Part shown: positions 1 through 6,302 of the stretch, one piece after another
Layout of the letters: each line of letters begins with the position of its first letter
Position numbering within the stretch: position 1 is the first letter of the stretch
Assembly: GCA_023487645.1 (NCBI GenBank)
Contig: JAMDBX010000010.1
Coordinates: 1 to 16,100, forward strand
Length of the DNA: 16,100 nucleotides
DNA from: Patescibacteria group bacterium
Lineage (GTDB): Bacteria; Patescibacteria; Microgenomatia; Daviesbacterales; UBA10151
Reading direction: 5' to 3'
The notes under the pieces: generated by a model
Databases searched by the model: none
Told to the model about the DNA's origin: nothing
What the model saw: the letters and a program-made list of their open reading frames with translations, nothing else
Position numbers and translations under genes: made by a program

Positions 1-2
1 AT

Positions 3-149
3 CTAAATGGTGATGGCCGGGTCAATGTCACAGATTTATCCATGTTTTTGAGAATGTGGGGTTGGGCTGGAGGAGCTTCAGATTTCAACCATGACGGCAG
101 AGTAAATATTACAGACCTTTCTATCTTACTAAGGTCATGGTCAAGGTGA
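3..149 (+). CDS. Dockerin-like C-terminal domain of a secreted protein (5' end outside window)
   Basis: This is the last 48 codons of a gene that begins before the window. The reading frame shows two copies of a calcium-binding half-repeat, LNGDGRVNVTDL and FNHDGRVNITDL, each followed by a short helix (SMFLRMW, SILLRSW). That is the layout of a type I dockerin: two EF-hand-like loops with D/N-x-D/N-G-x-x-N spacing. In cellulosomes dockerins bind cohesins. In other bacteria they end many secreted or surface proteins with no known cohesin partner. The function of the main part of this protein cannot be seen. The stop codon TGA lies within the purine-rich stretch that probably serves as ribosome binding site for the next gene, suggesting co-transcription. 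The dockerin call is fairly firm and the role is unknown. Confidence 0.8.
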   Translation, partial: LNGDGRVNVTDLSMFLRMWGWAGGASDFNHDGRVNITDLSILLRSWSR

Positions 150-162
150 GGATATATTAAAC

Positions 163-483
163 GTGAGTCAAGTTAAAAAATTTATTATTGCTTTTTTATT
201 GGGCAATGTGTGGGCAATATTTTCCATATTTGAAAACTATCAAGCTAGCCTTTGGCCAGGACTAATTAAAACTTCAGCCCTAGAATTATATACCCTGGGT
301 TTGCCTGCAAAATTATTTTATCTTCTGGGGCAAGCTGCTTCCGGAACTGTTTTTGAAGGGTTTACCAAGTCTTTAGTCTTCAGGCCCTTCCCTTATGTTT
401 TTGGGGTGGTTGTAATGTATTTGATAATTAATATTTTGCAAAAGTACCGCCAGCGGGAGTCGAACCCGCGATTTTCGGAATGA
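163..483 (+). CDS. Small predicted membrane protein, 106 aa, 3' end antisense to tRNA-Glu
   Basis: I do not recognise a family. The protein has a hydrophobic N-terminal segment (about residues 5-24, FIIAFLLGNVWAIFSIF) and a second one near residues 76-92 (YVFGVVVMYLIINIL), so two membrane passes are likely. The GTG start is chosen because AAGGTGAGG lies 11 bases upstream, overlapping the stop of the dockerin gene; translational coupling is plausible. The last 12 residues (YRQRESNPRFSE) are encoded by the antisense strand of the tRNA-Glu gene, and the TGA stop falls on the tRNA anticodon. That tail is set by tRNA sequence and not by protein selection. The gene may be real with a tRNA-derived tail, or it may be a remnant that has lost its original 3' end. 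Confidence 0.5.
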   Translation: MSQVKKFIIAFLLGNVWAIFSIFENYQASLWPGLIKTSALELYTLGLPAKLFYLLGQAASGTVFEGFTKSLVFRPFPYVFGVVVMYLIINILQKYRQRESNPRFSE

Positions 484-518
484 GAATCCGATGTCCTAGA
501 CCACTAGACGATGGCGGC
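445..518 (-). tRNA. tRNA-Glu (anticodon CTC)
   Basis: Reading the minus strand gives a complete 74-base cloverleaf. The acceptor is GCCGCCA pairing with TGGCGGT (a G-U wobble at 1:72). The D arm has a GTC/GAC stem, the anticodon arm has a TCGGA/TCCGA stem with loop TTCTCAT, and the T arm has a GCGGG/CCCGC stem with loop TTCGACT. The discriminator base is A. The anticodon CTC (plus-strand bases 482-484) reads GAG codons, giving glutamate. No CCA is encoded, so a CCA-adding enzyme must finish the 3' end. The gene is convergent with, and overlaps, the small membrane ORF on the other strand. Confidence 0.95.
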
Positions 519-530
519 AAAATTAACTTT

Positions 531-560
531 AGAATACTAAAGTAAGCTAAATTTTAACAA
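531..560 (-). promoter_or_regulatory. Possible tRNA-Glu promoter
   Basis: On the minus strand, TTGTTA (555-560) and TATTCT (531-536) are separated by 18 bases. The -10-like box ends 12 bases before the first tRNA base, as expected for a short tRNA leader. Both boxes are imperfect, so this is a modest call. Confidence 0.35.
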
Positions 561-614
561 AATCGCCAGTCAAAGTCTATTTGTCTTCTGTTTGTAAAAT
601 AATGAGATTATCCA

Positions 615-643
615 TTGACAACGCGCTATTCCTTTAATAGAAT
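615..643 (+). promoter_or_regulatory. Near-consensus sigma70-type promoter for greA
   Basis: TTGACA (615-620) is a perfect -35 box. After exactly 17 bases comes TAGAAT (638-643), five of six matches to the -10 consensus. The predicted transcription start near 650 gives a leader of about 30 bases before the greA ATG. It probably also drives the metallopeptidase-like genes downstream. Confidence 0.75.
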
Positions 644-679
644 TGAGCGGTATAAAAATAACGATGAAAAAGGCAATAA

Positions 680-1168
680 ATGGTAAAAACTACTAAATCT
701 TATCAAAAGGTTAACAATGTCTATTTAACTGCAAAAGGCTTGGAGAGTGCTCGGGCTGAGTTGGATTTCCTTAAAACCCAGAAGCGAGTGGAGATATCCG
801 AAAGGATCCAGAGAGCCAGGGATTTTGGGGATATCTCTGAAAACGCCGAATATGATGCGGCATTAGACGAGCAAGCTTTAATCGAAAACCGTATTTCTTA
901 TTTGGAGGATGTCTTAAAAAATTTCAAGGTTATTTCAGAGAGTAAAAAAAGTGATTTTGTAGTGATCGGCTCTACTGTGGTGGTGGAGATGGATGAGGAG
1001 ATCGACGAATTTACTATTGTTGGCAGGGTAGAGGCCAATCCGGCAAAAAAGAAAATTTCCAATGAATCACCCTTGGGAGCGGCCATTTTAGGGGCTAAGG
1101 TAGGGGAGGTAGTGGAAGTAGCAACACCGATTGTCAGATATAAATGTAAAATTTTAGAAATAAAATAA
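680..1168 (+). CDS. greA: Transcription elongation factor GreA
   Basis: GreA enters the secondary channel of RNA polymerase and stimulates cleavage of backtracked transcripts. The 162 residues match the usual GreA length of about 158. Residues up to about 80 form the helical coiled-coil finger, with the acidic-tip region and the signature ISENAEYDAALDEQA, followed by ENRISYLEDVL. Residues from about 88 (DFVVIGSTVVVEMDE) form the FKBP-like C-terminal domain, ending SPLGAAILGAKVGEVVEV. The ATG has AAAAGG a few bases upstream and sits about 30 bases after a near-consensus promoter. The next gene starts one base after the stop, so the two are almost certainly co-transcribed. The assignment is secure; GreB is less likely given the sequence of the C-terminal domain. 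Confidence 0.93.
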   Translation: MVKTTKSYQKVNNVYLTAKGLESARAELDFLKTQKRVEISERIQRARDFGDISENAEYDAALDEQALIENRISYLEDVLKNFKVISESKKSDFVVIGSTVVVEMDEEIDEFTIVGRVEANPAKKKISNESPLGAAILGAKVGEVVEVATPIVRYKCKILEIK

Positions 1169-1169
1169 T

Positions 1170-2525
1170 ATGAAATCAATTCGTAGATATAGAATAAATA
1201 AGGAGGCTTGTTCAAAATTATCCCAAGAGGATAAAAAGATTTTAGGGATATTAGAAGAGGTAGTTGCAGACGCTGCCAAACTTTACGAGAAACAGTTAAA
1301 AGATGGCTTTTACCCAAAAGGTGTCGATAAAGTCAAATTAGAAGCTGCGGGTAAGAAGAATCCGCAAATTCTCTCTCCATTTACTTATGTTTACCAAGAA
1401 AATAGCCAACTAAAAGCAGTACCTTATCATGAAAAATACGCTTTATTATTACAACCAATTACTGAGAAAATAAAAAAAGCAGCAAAAATTTCTACAAATC
1501 CTTCTTTTAAACGATATCTGAATACTAGAGCGCAATCATTAATAAATGGAAATTACAAAGAGGCAGACATAGCTTGGCTTGATGTAAAAAATTCTCGAGT
1601 CGATTTTAGTGTCGGGCCTTTTGAGAGGTATTTAGATGAATTATTTTTTATTAAACGTATCTATCAAGCTCATGTTGGCATCATAGATGAGAATTTGACC
1701 CACATAGCAGAGGATATTATAGAGGCTCTCTATTCTTCAGCGAAGATGAGTCTACATAAAGGACATTCTACAGATATTCCCCAAAAGGGTGTACAGATAT
1801 TAGTAGAGAACACTCCTATAACTTCAGGCTATATGGCTGAAGTATTATTTACAGGCGAGCATTTTCCTTCAGATTTAGATATTATGCTTCGTTATGGATC
1901 TAAAATTTTAATATACCGTTCTCAATTTGAACTCAGGTTTGAAAAACTCCAGTATCCAATTTTTAAATTACTTTTTGAAAAGAGGTTTGCTTCTAAATAT
2001 TCAAAAGATCTTTTGTTTAGAGCACTAGCATGGACAATTTTGCTTTACGAAGCAGGCAGACAGTTACACAAATTTATAGGGGCTAGAGAGAGGCTTAAAG
2101 AATTCTATGGTCCAATAGATGAAGCCAATGCTATCGTTTCCGGTATTTATCACTCGAAATATTTAGTAGTGAAGGGATTAATATCTCAAGATGAGCTAGA
2201 AGCGGTCATGATTGCACATATTGTAAGAATGTTTTCTAATTGGCTATATAACCAGCAATCTATTGGTCTTAGCAGACATGTTGAGGGAGAAGCAATTGCT
2301 TTAAATACATATTTAGATCGGGGGGCATTAAGAGAGAAAGAAGGAATATCATGGCCGAATTTTTCTAAAATGTTTTTTGAAATTGAGGATTTGGCCGATA
2401 CTTTAGTGTATCTTTTGAAGGATGGTACTTATAAAGAAGCCGAAAAATTTGTGAAAGAGAATGCAAATATGAAAAATTTTGAAAGGCTAGGTAAAAAATT
2501 AAAAAATATAAGGTTTGATATTTAA
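1170..2525 (+). CDS. M49-like (dipeptidyl-peptidase III-type) metallopeptidase homologue lacking zinc histidines
   Basis: This 451-residue protein resembles peptidase family M49 and the next gene's product. Residues 39-49 (YEKQLKDGFYP) match YHKQMDEGFFP at 44-54 of the neighbour. Residues 148-171 (VGPFERYLDELF, then YQAHVGI) resemble the GPYExYxDxLF region of M49 proteins. The paralogues also share a GYMAE...G..FPS block (GYAAE...G..FPS). In the neighbour the catalytic site reads HEIGH, then REAFAD. Here the aligned positions read YEAGR (Y293, E294, R297), then DEANAI (317-322). The general-base glutamate and one later glutamate remain, but both zinc histidines and the final aspartate are gone, so zinc-dependent catalysis is unlikely. 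It may be a regulatory or scaffolding partner (inference). No signal peptide is visible, so it is probably cytoplasmic. It starts one base after greA with no clear ribosome binding site. Family assignment is moderate; loss of the histidines is seen directly. Confidence 0.6.
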   Translation: MKSIRRYRINKEACSKLSQEDKKILGILEEVVADAAKLYEKQLKDGFYPKGVDKVKLEAAGKKNPQILSPFTYVYQENSQLKAVPYHEKYALLLQPITEKIKKAAKISTNPSFKRYLNTRAQSLINGNYKEADIAWLDVKNSRVDFSVGPFERYLDELFFIKRIYQAHVGIIDENLTHIAEDIIEALYSSAKMSLHKGHSTDIPQKGVQILVENTPITSGYMAEVLFTGEHFPSDLDIMLRYGSKILIYRSQFELRFEKLQYPIFKLLFEKRFASKYSKDLLFRALAWTILLYEAGRQLHKFIGARERLKEFYGPIDEANAIVSGIYHSKYLVVKGLISQDELEAVMIAHIVRMFSNWLYNQQSIGLSRHVEGEAIALNTYLDRGALREKEGISWPNFSKMFFEIEDLADTLVYLLKDGTYKEAEKFVKENANMKNFERLGKKLKNIRFDI

Positions 2526-2588
2526 AATTACTTCGATTTCTGCTAAAATTGACTGCTAAATTCTATATAGCTTGATTTAATAAAGATA

Positions 2589-3977
2589 ATGACAGAAAAA
2601 AAAGAACAATTTGAAAAAACCTCGACCGGCGTGGTAATTTTCCCTGAAGTATGGGAAACCCTTCCTGCTCGTTTTGCCAATGCACAACGGCGAGTGTTTG
2701 AGGGAATTCAAAAAGGATACCACAAGCAAATGGATGAAGGATTTTTTCCTTCTGATCTGGGTGTAGATGATATCAAAAGAGAGATTGAAAAAGATCCGAG
2801 CTTGGCTTCTAATAATACTATTATCAAAAGAAAAATTAAAGGGGGAGAGGAAAAGTTGGTTGCTATTTCTTATAGGCGAGCTACTTACCGAAGCATTTAT
2901 CAAGAAATTGTTGCAGGATTGGAGGAAATAGAAAAGTTTGGGTGGAAGGCCAATGACGAGTTAATGATTCATGAGGCTGGTATATTAAAGGAAGGTTTTG
3001 AAACTGGTAATACAGACAGAGCTATGTTGCGTTTTATACTTTTAAAGCAGCATCCAATTAATTCAACATGGGCAGGTCTTTTAGATTGGTATGTTAATCC
3101 CTGGAAACTAAGTTTTCAGGGTCTAGGGCAAAGACAGAACCCTCGTTTGTCGGCAGATTTTAGTGCTTGGTCAAGAGATATTTTAAGAGCTGAAAAACGT
3201 GTTGGATTGAAAGGTGAGCCGATATACGTAGATTTTATGCTCGGGGATTCAACTGCACAAGCAGGGTATGCTGCAGAAAAAATTTGGCAGGGTCAGACAT
3301 TTCCTTCTCAAAGTTATATTGCTGAAAATGTTGGTTACTTTATCGAGTTTAATGATAACGTTTCACAGTGGAAAAGCGATACCTTAGTAAGACCGCTTTT
3401 TGACTCTATTCTTCCGCCATATCTTAAACGCCGGGATGATTTAGACAAAGTCTTTACTCGGGCAAGAAGAGCGATTGTCAGTGCCCATGAAATTGGGCAT
3501 GCTGCACATGTGATCAGATTTGGAGCTCAAAAACGTTTGATTGATATGTATCAAAACTTAAGGGAAGCTTTTGCTGATACTTTTGCGCCTTATGCAGTTT
3601 TAAATTATCCGCGCCCTGATATAATTTCTCAAGATGAAGTTGAGCTGGCAATATATTTTGACATTGCCAGGAAACTGGTTAAATCAAGCGAATACCAGGG
3701 AAAAGTTTTAAAAGGAGACGTTTCAGAAAAACAGATTAGCGATCCTTATCCATTTTCATCAGCTGCTTGGTTAAACACGATGATAGAAGCAGGAGTTTTA
3801 AACAGAAGCAGTGATGACATTTATTACTTGGCTAATCTAAATGAAGTTGAGAAAGTAAACCGTGCTTATCAAAAGGATCTACAAGCACTCACAGATGAAG
3901 GTAGCCGTAATCAGGTGGAAGACTTTATTTTAAGACGAGCAAGTTATCCTGTGAATTTTTTAGCCAAAGTTGCTTAA
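2589..3977 (+). CDS. M49-like metallopeptidase with intact HEIGH / REAFAD site
   Basis: This 462-residue protein carries a zinc-peptidase site: H300-E301-I-G-H304, then R325-E326-A-F-A-D330. The two histidines and E326 would bind zinc and E301 would be the general base. The spacing to an E-x-x-x-D element recalls family M49 (dipeptidyl-peptidase III), whose classic form is HELLGH with EECRAD. This protein has the shorter HExxH form. The N-terminal region (YHKQMDEGFFP, residues 44-54) and a GYAAE...G..FPS block before the active site match the preceding gene, so the pair arose by duplication. No signal peptide or membrane segment is seen, which suggests a cytoplasmic peptidase, perhaps recycling peptides. 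The ATG is 63 bases after the previous stop, with no strong ribosome binding site. That it is a metallopeptidase is well supported; M49 membership and substrate are less sure. Confidence 0.65.
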   Translation: MTEKKEQFEKTSTGVVIFPEVWETLPARFANAQRRVFEGIQKGYHKQMDEGFFPSDLGVDDIKREIEKDPSLASNNTIIKRKIKGGEEKLVAISYRRATYRSIYQEIVAGLEEIEKFGWKANDELMIHEAGILKEGFETGNTDRAMLRFILLKQHPINSTWAGLLDWYVNPWKLSFQGLGQRQNPRLSADFSAWSRDILRAEKRVGLKGEPIYVDFMLGDSTAQAGYAAEKIWQGQTFPSQSYIAENVGYFIEFNDNVSQWKSDTLVRPLFDSILPPYLKRRDDLDKVFTRARRAIVSAHEIGHAAHVIRFGAQKRLIDMYQNLREAFADTFAPYAVLNYPRPDIISQDEVELAIYFDIARKLVKSSEYQGKVLKGDVSEKQISDPYPFSSAAWLNTMIEAGVLNRSSDDIYYLANLNEVEKVNRAYQKDLQALTDEGSRNQVEDFILRRASYPVNFLAKVA

Positions 3978-3981
3978 GATA

Positions 3982-4010
3982 TTGTCTTCCTTTGCTTCCT
4001 TGAGTATACT
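3982..4010 (+). promoter_or_regulatory. Promoter for lysS, probably giving a leaderless mRNA
   Basis: TTGTCT (3982-3987) and TATACT (4005-4010) are separated by exactly 17 bases. Only 6 bases (TTAGGC) separate the -10 box from the lysS ATG, so the expected transcription start falls at or within a base of the start codon. There is no room for a Shine-Dalgarno sequence in such a transcript. Confidence 0.6.
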
Positions 4011-4016
4011 TTAGGC

Positions 4017-5462
4017 ATGGCTTTAGAGAATCTGCAAAAAGAACGGCTTAAAAAATTAAAAAATATCCAGCAGTTGGGAGTAAACCCTTACCCTGCCGTA
4101 GCTTCACGCAAGCAAACAACTGAGGAGGCCAGAAAAATGTTGGGTAAAAAGGTGGCTGTAGCCGGAAGATTAAGGTCACTCCGTCCCCATGGAAAGATTA
4201 CTTTTGCCGATTTGGAAGACGAGTCTGGCAAAATCCAGCTTTTCTTTTCCCAAGTAGATTTAAATGGTGATAAGTATGATTTTTTAAAAAATTTAGACAT
4301 CGGTGATTTTTTACAAGCAGAGGGTGAAGTTTTTAAAACCCAAGCCGGAGAAATAACAGTCAAAGTTTTTTCTTATCAGTTGCTGACAAAATCCATCCGC
4401 CCATTGCCTCCAACCTGGTATGGATTAAAAGATGTTGAAGAAAGATACAGGAAAAGATATTTGGATTTAATTTTAAATCCCGAAGTGAAAAATCAATTTA
4501 TTTTAAAAAGTAAATTTTGGACTTTAGCCCGAAAATATATGGCAGAACATGGGTTTTTGGAAGTAGAAACACCGGTCTTAGAACAAACTCCCGGGGGAGC
4601 AGATGCTAGGCCGTTTATTACTCACCATTTTGCTCAAAATATTCCTTTATATTTAAGGATTTCACCGGAACTTCATCTAAAAAGACTTTTGGTAGGGGGT
4701 TTTGAAAAAATTTTTGAATTGGGAAGAATTTTTAGAAATGAGGGGATTGATGATGAGCATTTACAAGATTATACCCAGTTAGAATTTTACTGGGCTTATG
4801 CAGATTATGAGCAATTGATGGATTTTGTCGAAGAGATGTATAAAACAATTATTAAAGGCACTTTTGGCACTTTAATAACTACTTGGGAAGGAGAGAAAAT
4901 TAATTGGGGTAAAAAATGGCCAAGAGTGGAATATTTTAAGTTGCTTTCTGAACATTGGAAAGTAGATGCCGAAAAATTGACAGTGGATGAACTTTATAAA
5001 TTAGCAGATAAATTTGGAGTAAAAGTAGAGCCAAATTTAGGCAAAGGAAGATTGCTTGATTTTATTTACAAAAAAACTGTGCGTCCAAAGTTAATCCAAC
5101 CCCAATTTTTGATTAATCCGCCTGCAGATGTTGAACCATTGGCTAAGCGTTTACAACAAAATCCCCAACTTGTGCAAAGAATGCAAGTTTTGGCTATGGG
5201 TTCTGAGCTGGGAAAAGGCTTTTCAGAACTAAATGATCCAGTGGACCAAAGGATACGTTTTGAGGAACAAATGAGACTGCGGAAAAAAGGTGATGCTGAG
5301 GCCCAAATGATGGATAAAGATTTTGTGGAAGCCTTAGAATATGGCATGCCCCCGGCAGCAGGATTTGGTTTTTCAGAAAGATTAATAGCGATGCTTTTGG
5401 ATAAACCAATCAGAGAGATGGTCTTTTTCCCAATCATGAAACCTGAAGGGAAGAAAAAATGA
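4017..5462 (+). CDS. lysS: Lysyl-tRNA synthetase, class II
   Basis: The enzyme charges tRNA-Lys with lysine in the cytoplasm. The 481 residues include an N-terminal OB-fold anticodon-binding domain (about 45-130, VAVAGRLRSLRPHGKITFADL) and the class II catalytic core. The core begins at RYRKRYLDL, and motif 2 (GRIFRNEGIDDEH) carries the ATP-binding arginine. The conserved LysRS stretch FSELNDPVDQ is present, and motif 3 is read from YGMPPAAGFGFSERL, where the class II arginine is kept. The usual GIDRL of motif 3 is GFSERL here, a mild divergence. The gene starts right behind a good -10 box and ends with TGA overlapping the next ATG by 4 bases, so it forms an operon with the HD-domain gene. 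Assignment is secure. Confidence 0.93.
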   Translation: MALENLQKERLKKLKNIQQLGVNPYPAVASRKQTTEEARKMLGKKVAVAGRLRSLRPHGKITFADLEDESGKIQLFFSQVDLNGDKYDFLKNLDIGDFLQAEGEVFKTQAGEITVKVFSYQLLTKSIRPLPPTWYGLKDVEERYRKRYLDLILNPEVKNQFILKSKFWTLARKYMAEHGFLEVETPVLEQTPGGADARPFITHHFAQNIPLYLRISPELHLKRLLVGGFEKIFELGRIFRNEGIDDEHLQDYTQLEFYWAYADYEQLMDFVEEMYKTIIKGTFGTLITTWEGEKINWGKKWPRVEYFKLLSEHWKVDAEKLTVDELYKLADKFGVKVEPNLGKGRLLDFIYKKTVRPKLIQPQFLINPPADVEPLAKRLQQNPQLVQRMQVLAMGSELGKGFSELNDPVDQRIRFEEQMRLRKKGDAEAQMMDKDFVEALEYGMPPAAGFGFSERLIAMLLDKPIREMVFFPIMKPEGKKK

Positions 5463-6073
5463 ATAGGGACGAGGTTTTAAAAATTGTTGAAGAAAAAGTT
5501 ACCAACAAAAATATTATCAAACACATGTTGGCAACGGAAGCTGTAATGAAGGCCTTGTGTGAAGAATTGTCTCATCGTCAAAAAAGAGATTCTTCGGCTG
5601 CGCCTCAGAATGACAGTGACGGAGAATTCAATGTGGAGGAATGGGGACTGGCTGGGCTTTTACATGATGGTGATTATCGGGAAGATGTTCCAGTTAATTT
5701 GCAGGGAATCCAAATTGGCAAGTGGGTGGAGGAAAAAGGCATCAACTTACCTGAAGAGATAAAACAGGCCATGGCAGCCCATAATGCCAGCAATACCGGT
5801 GTTAAACCGCAATCAAAAATGGATTGGTCGCTTTTTGCCTGTGATTCTTTGACCGGTTTGATTACGGCCTGCACTTTAGTTTTACCCAGCAAAAAGTTGG
5901 CTGATGTCAAAGTAGAGTCAGTACTGAAAAAATTTAAAACTCCTTCTTTTGCCGGAGGTACCAGAAGAGAGGATATTTTAATGTGTGAAGAAAAGTTAGG
6001 GCTTACTTTGGAGGAATTTGTTACAATAGCTTTGATGGCAATGCAGGGAGTTGCTCCAAGGTTAGGATTATAA
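5459..6073 (+). CDS. HD-domain protein (predicted metal-dependent phosphohydrolase) with in-frame palindrome insert
   Basis: HD-domain proteins bind metal through a His...HD...Asp set and usually hydrolyse phosphoesters of nucleotides or signalling molecules; the substrate here is unknown. Visible motifs are H22 in KHMLATEAVM, H69-D70 in GLAGLLHDGDY, H108 in MAAHN and D129 in FACDSLTG. Residues 40-57 (RQKRDSSAAPQNDSDGEF), between the first helix and the HD motif, come from a REP-like palindromic DNA element read as protein and lengthen that loop. The ATG overlaps the lysS stop (ATGA), implying translational coupling. The segment encoding part of residues 123-163 also occurs as a perfect 119-bp inverted copy inside the 5' end of serS. 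The HD family is well supported and the protein is otherwise complete. Confidence 0.82.
   Translation: MNRDEVLKIVEEKVTNKNIIKHMLATEAVMKALCEELSHRQKRDSSAAPQNDSDGEFNVEEWGLAGLLHDGDYREDVPVNLQGIQIGKWVEEKGINLPEEIKQAMAAHNASNTGVKPQSKMDWSLFACDSLTGLITACTLVLPSKKLADVKVESVLKKFKTPSFAGGTRREDILMCEEKLGLTLEEFVTIALMAMQGVAPRLGL
5576..5621 (+). repeat. REP-like palindromic element inside the HD gene
   Basis: A 46-base element has terminal CGTCA (5576-5580) and TGACG (5617-5621). Its core hairpin pairs ATTCTTCGGC (5589-5598) with GCCTCAGAAT (5602-5611), with two mismatches and a TGC loop. The core resembles the dispersed GATTCTTCG...CAGAATGAC repeats that I recall from many environmental bacterial genomes. Here it lies in coding sequence and stays in frame. 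Confidence 0.65.
5827..5945 (+). repeat. Inverted repeat, arm 1 (in HD gene)
   Basis: These 119 bases of the HD gene are the exact reverse complement of 6113-6231, by eye without a mismatch. The match stops sharply at both ends: 5826 and 5946 do not pair with 6232 and 6112. This arm is the original, because it encodes conserved HD-protein sequence in frame. Confidence 0.9.
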
Positions 6074-6075
6074 AT

Positions 6076-6240
6076 ATGGTTGATATAAATTTTATTAGAC
6101 AAAATCCGGAAAAAGGAGTTTTAAATTTTTTCAGTACTGACTCTACTTTGACATCAGCCAACTTTTTGCTGGGTAAAACTAAAGTGCAGGCCGTAATCAA
6201 ACCGGTCAAAGAATCACAGGCAAAAAGCGACAAGTTTTAG
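6076..6240 (+). pseudogene. serS: 5' fragment of serS, interrupted by the inverted copy
   Basis: The first 13 codons (MVDINFIRQNPEK) are the expected N-terminus of seryl-tRNA synthetase. From there on the frame reads the inverted HD-gene copy and ends at TAG 6238-6240. Downstream, in another frame, SerRS sequence resumes at about 6231 (QVLVDRNVDINLDDFLKLN), so the two parts belong to one original gene. About ten codons of normal sequence appear to be missing between them. The ATG follows the HD stop by two bases, fitting operon expression. Either the gene is broken here or the assembly is wrong at this point. Confidence 0.75.
6113..6231 (-). repeat. Inverted repeat, arm 2 (copy inside serS)
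   Basis: This is the 119-base reverse-complement copy of 5827-5945, separated from it by a 167-base spacer (5946-6112). The spacer holds the HD gene's 3' end and the first codons of serS. The copy replaces a short part of the SerRS N-terminal coding region. Confidence 0.9.
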
Positions 6241-6302
6241 TAGACAGGAATGTTGATATTAATCTGGACGATTTTTTAAAGCTTAATGAAGAGAAAAAAG
6301 AG

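Noticed and set aside
898..1317. 139-residue minus-strand frame over greA
   Set aside because: It is antisense to two well-supported genes, with no recognisable motif.
2549..2577. Promoter before the second metallopeptidase-like gene (TTGACT)
   Set aside because: The bases 17 away (TTGATT) are a poor -10 box and no other spacing gives a convincing one.
6021..6233. 70-residue minus-strand frame with HD-protein sequence
   Set aside because: It is only the inverted copy of part of the plus-strand HD gene and has no independent start or context. It is described as a repeat.
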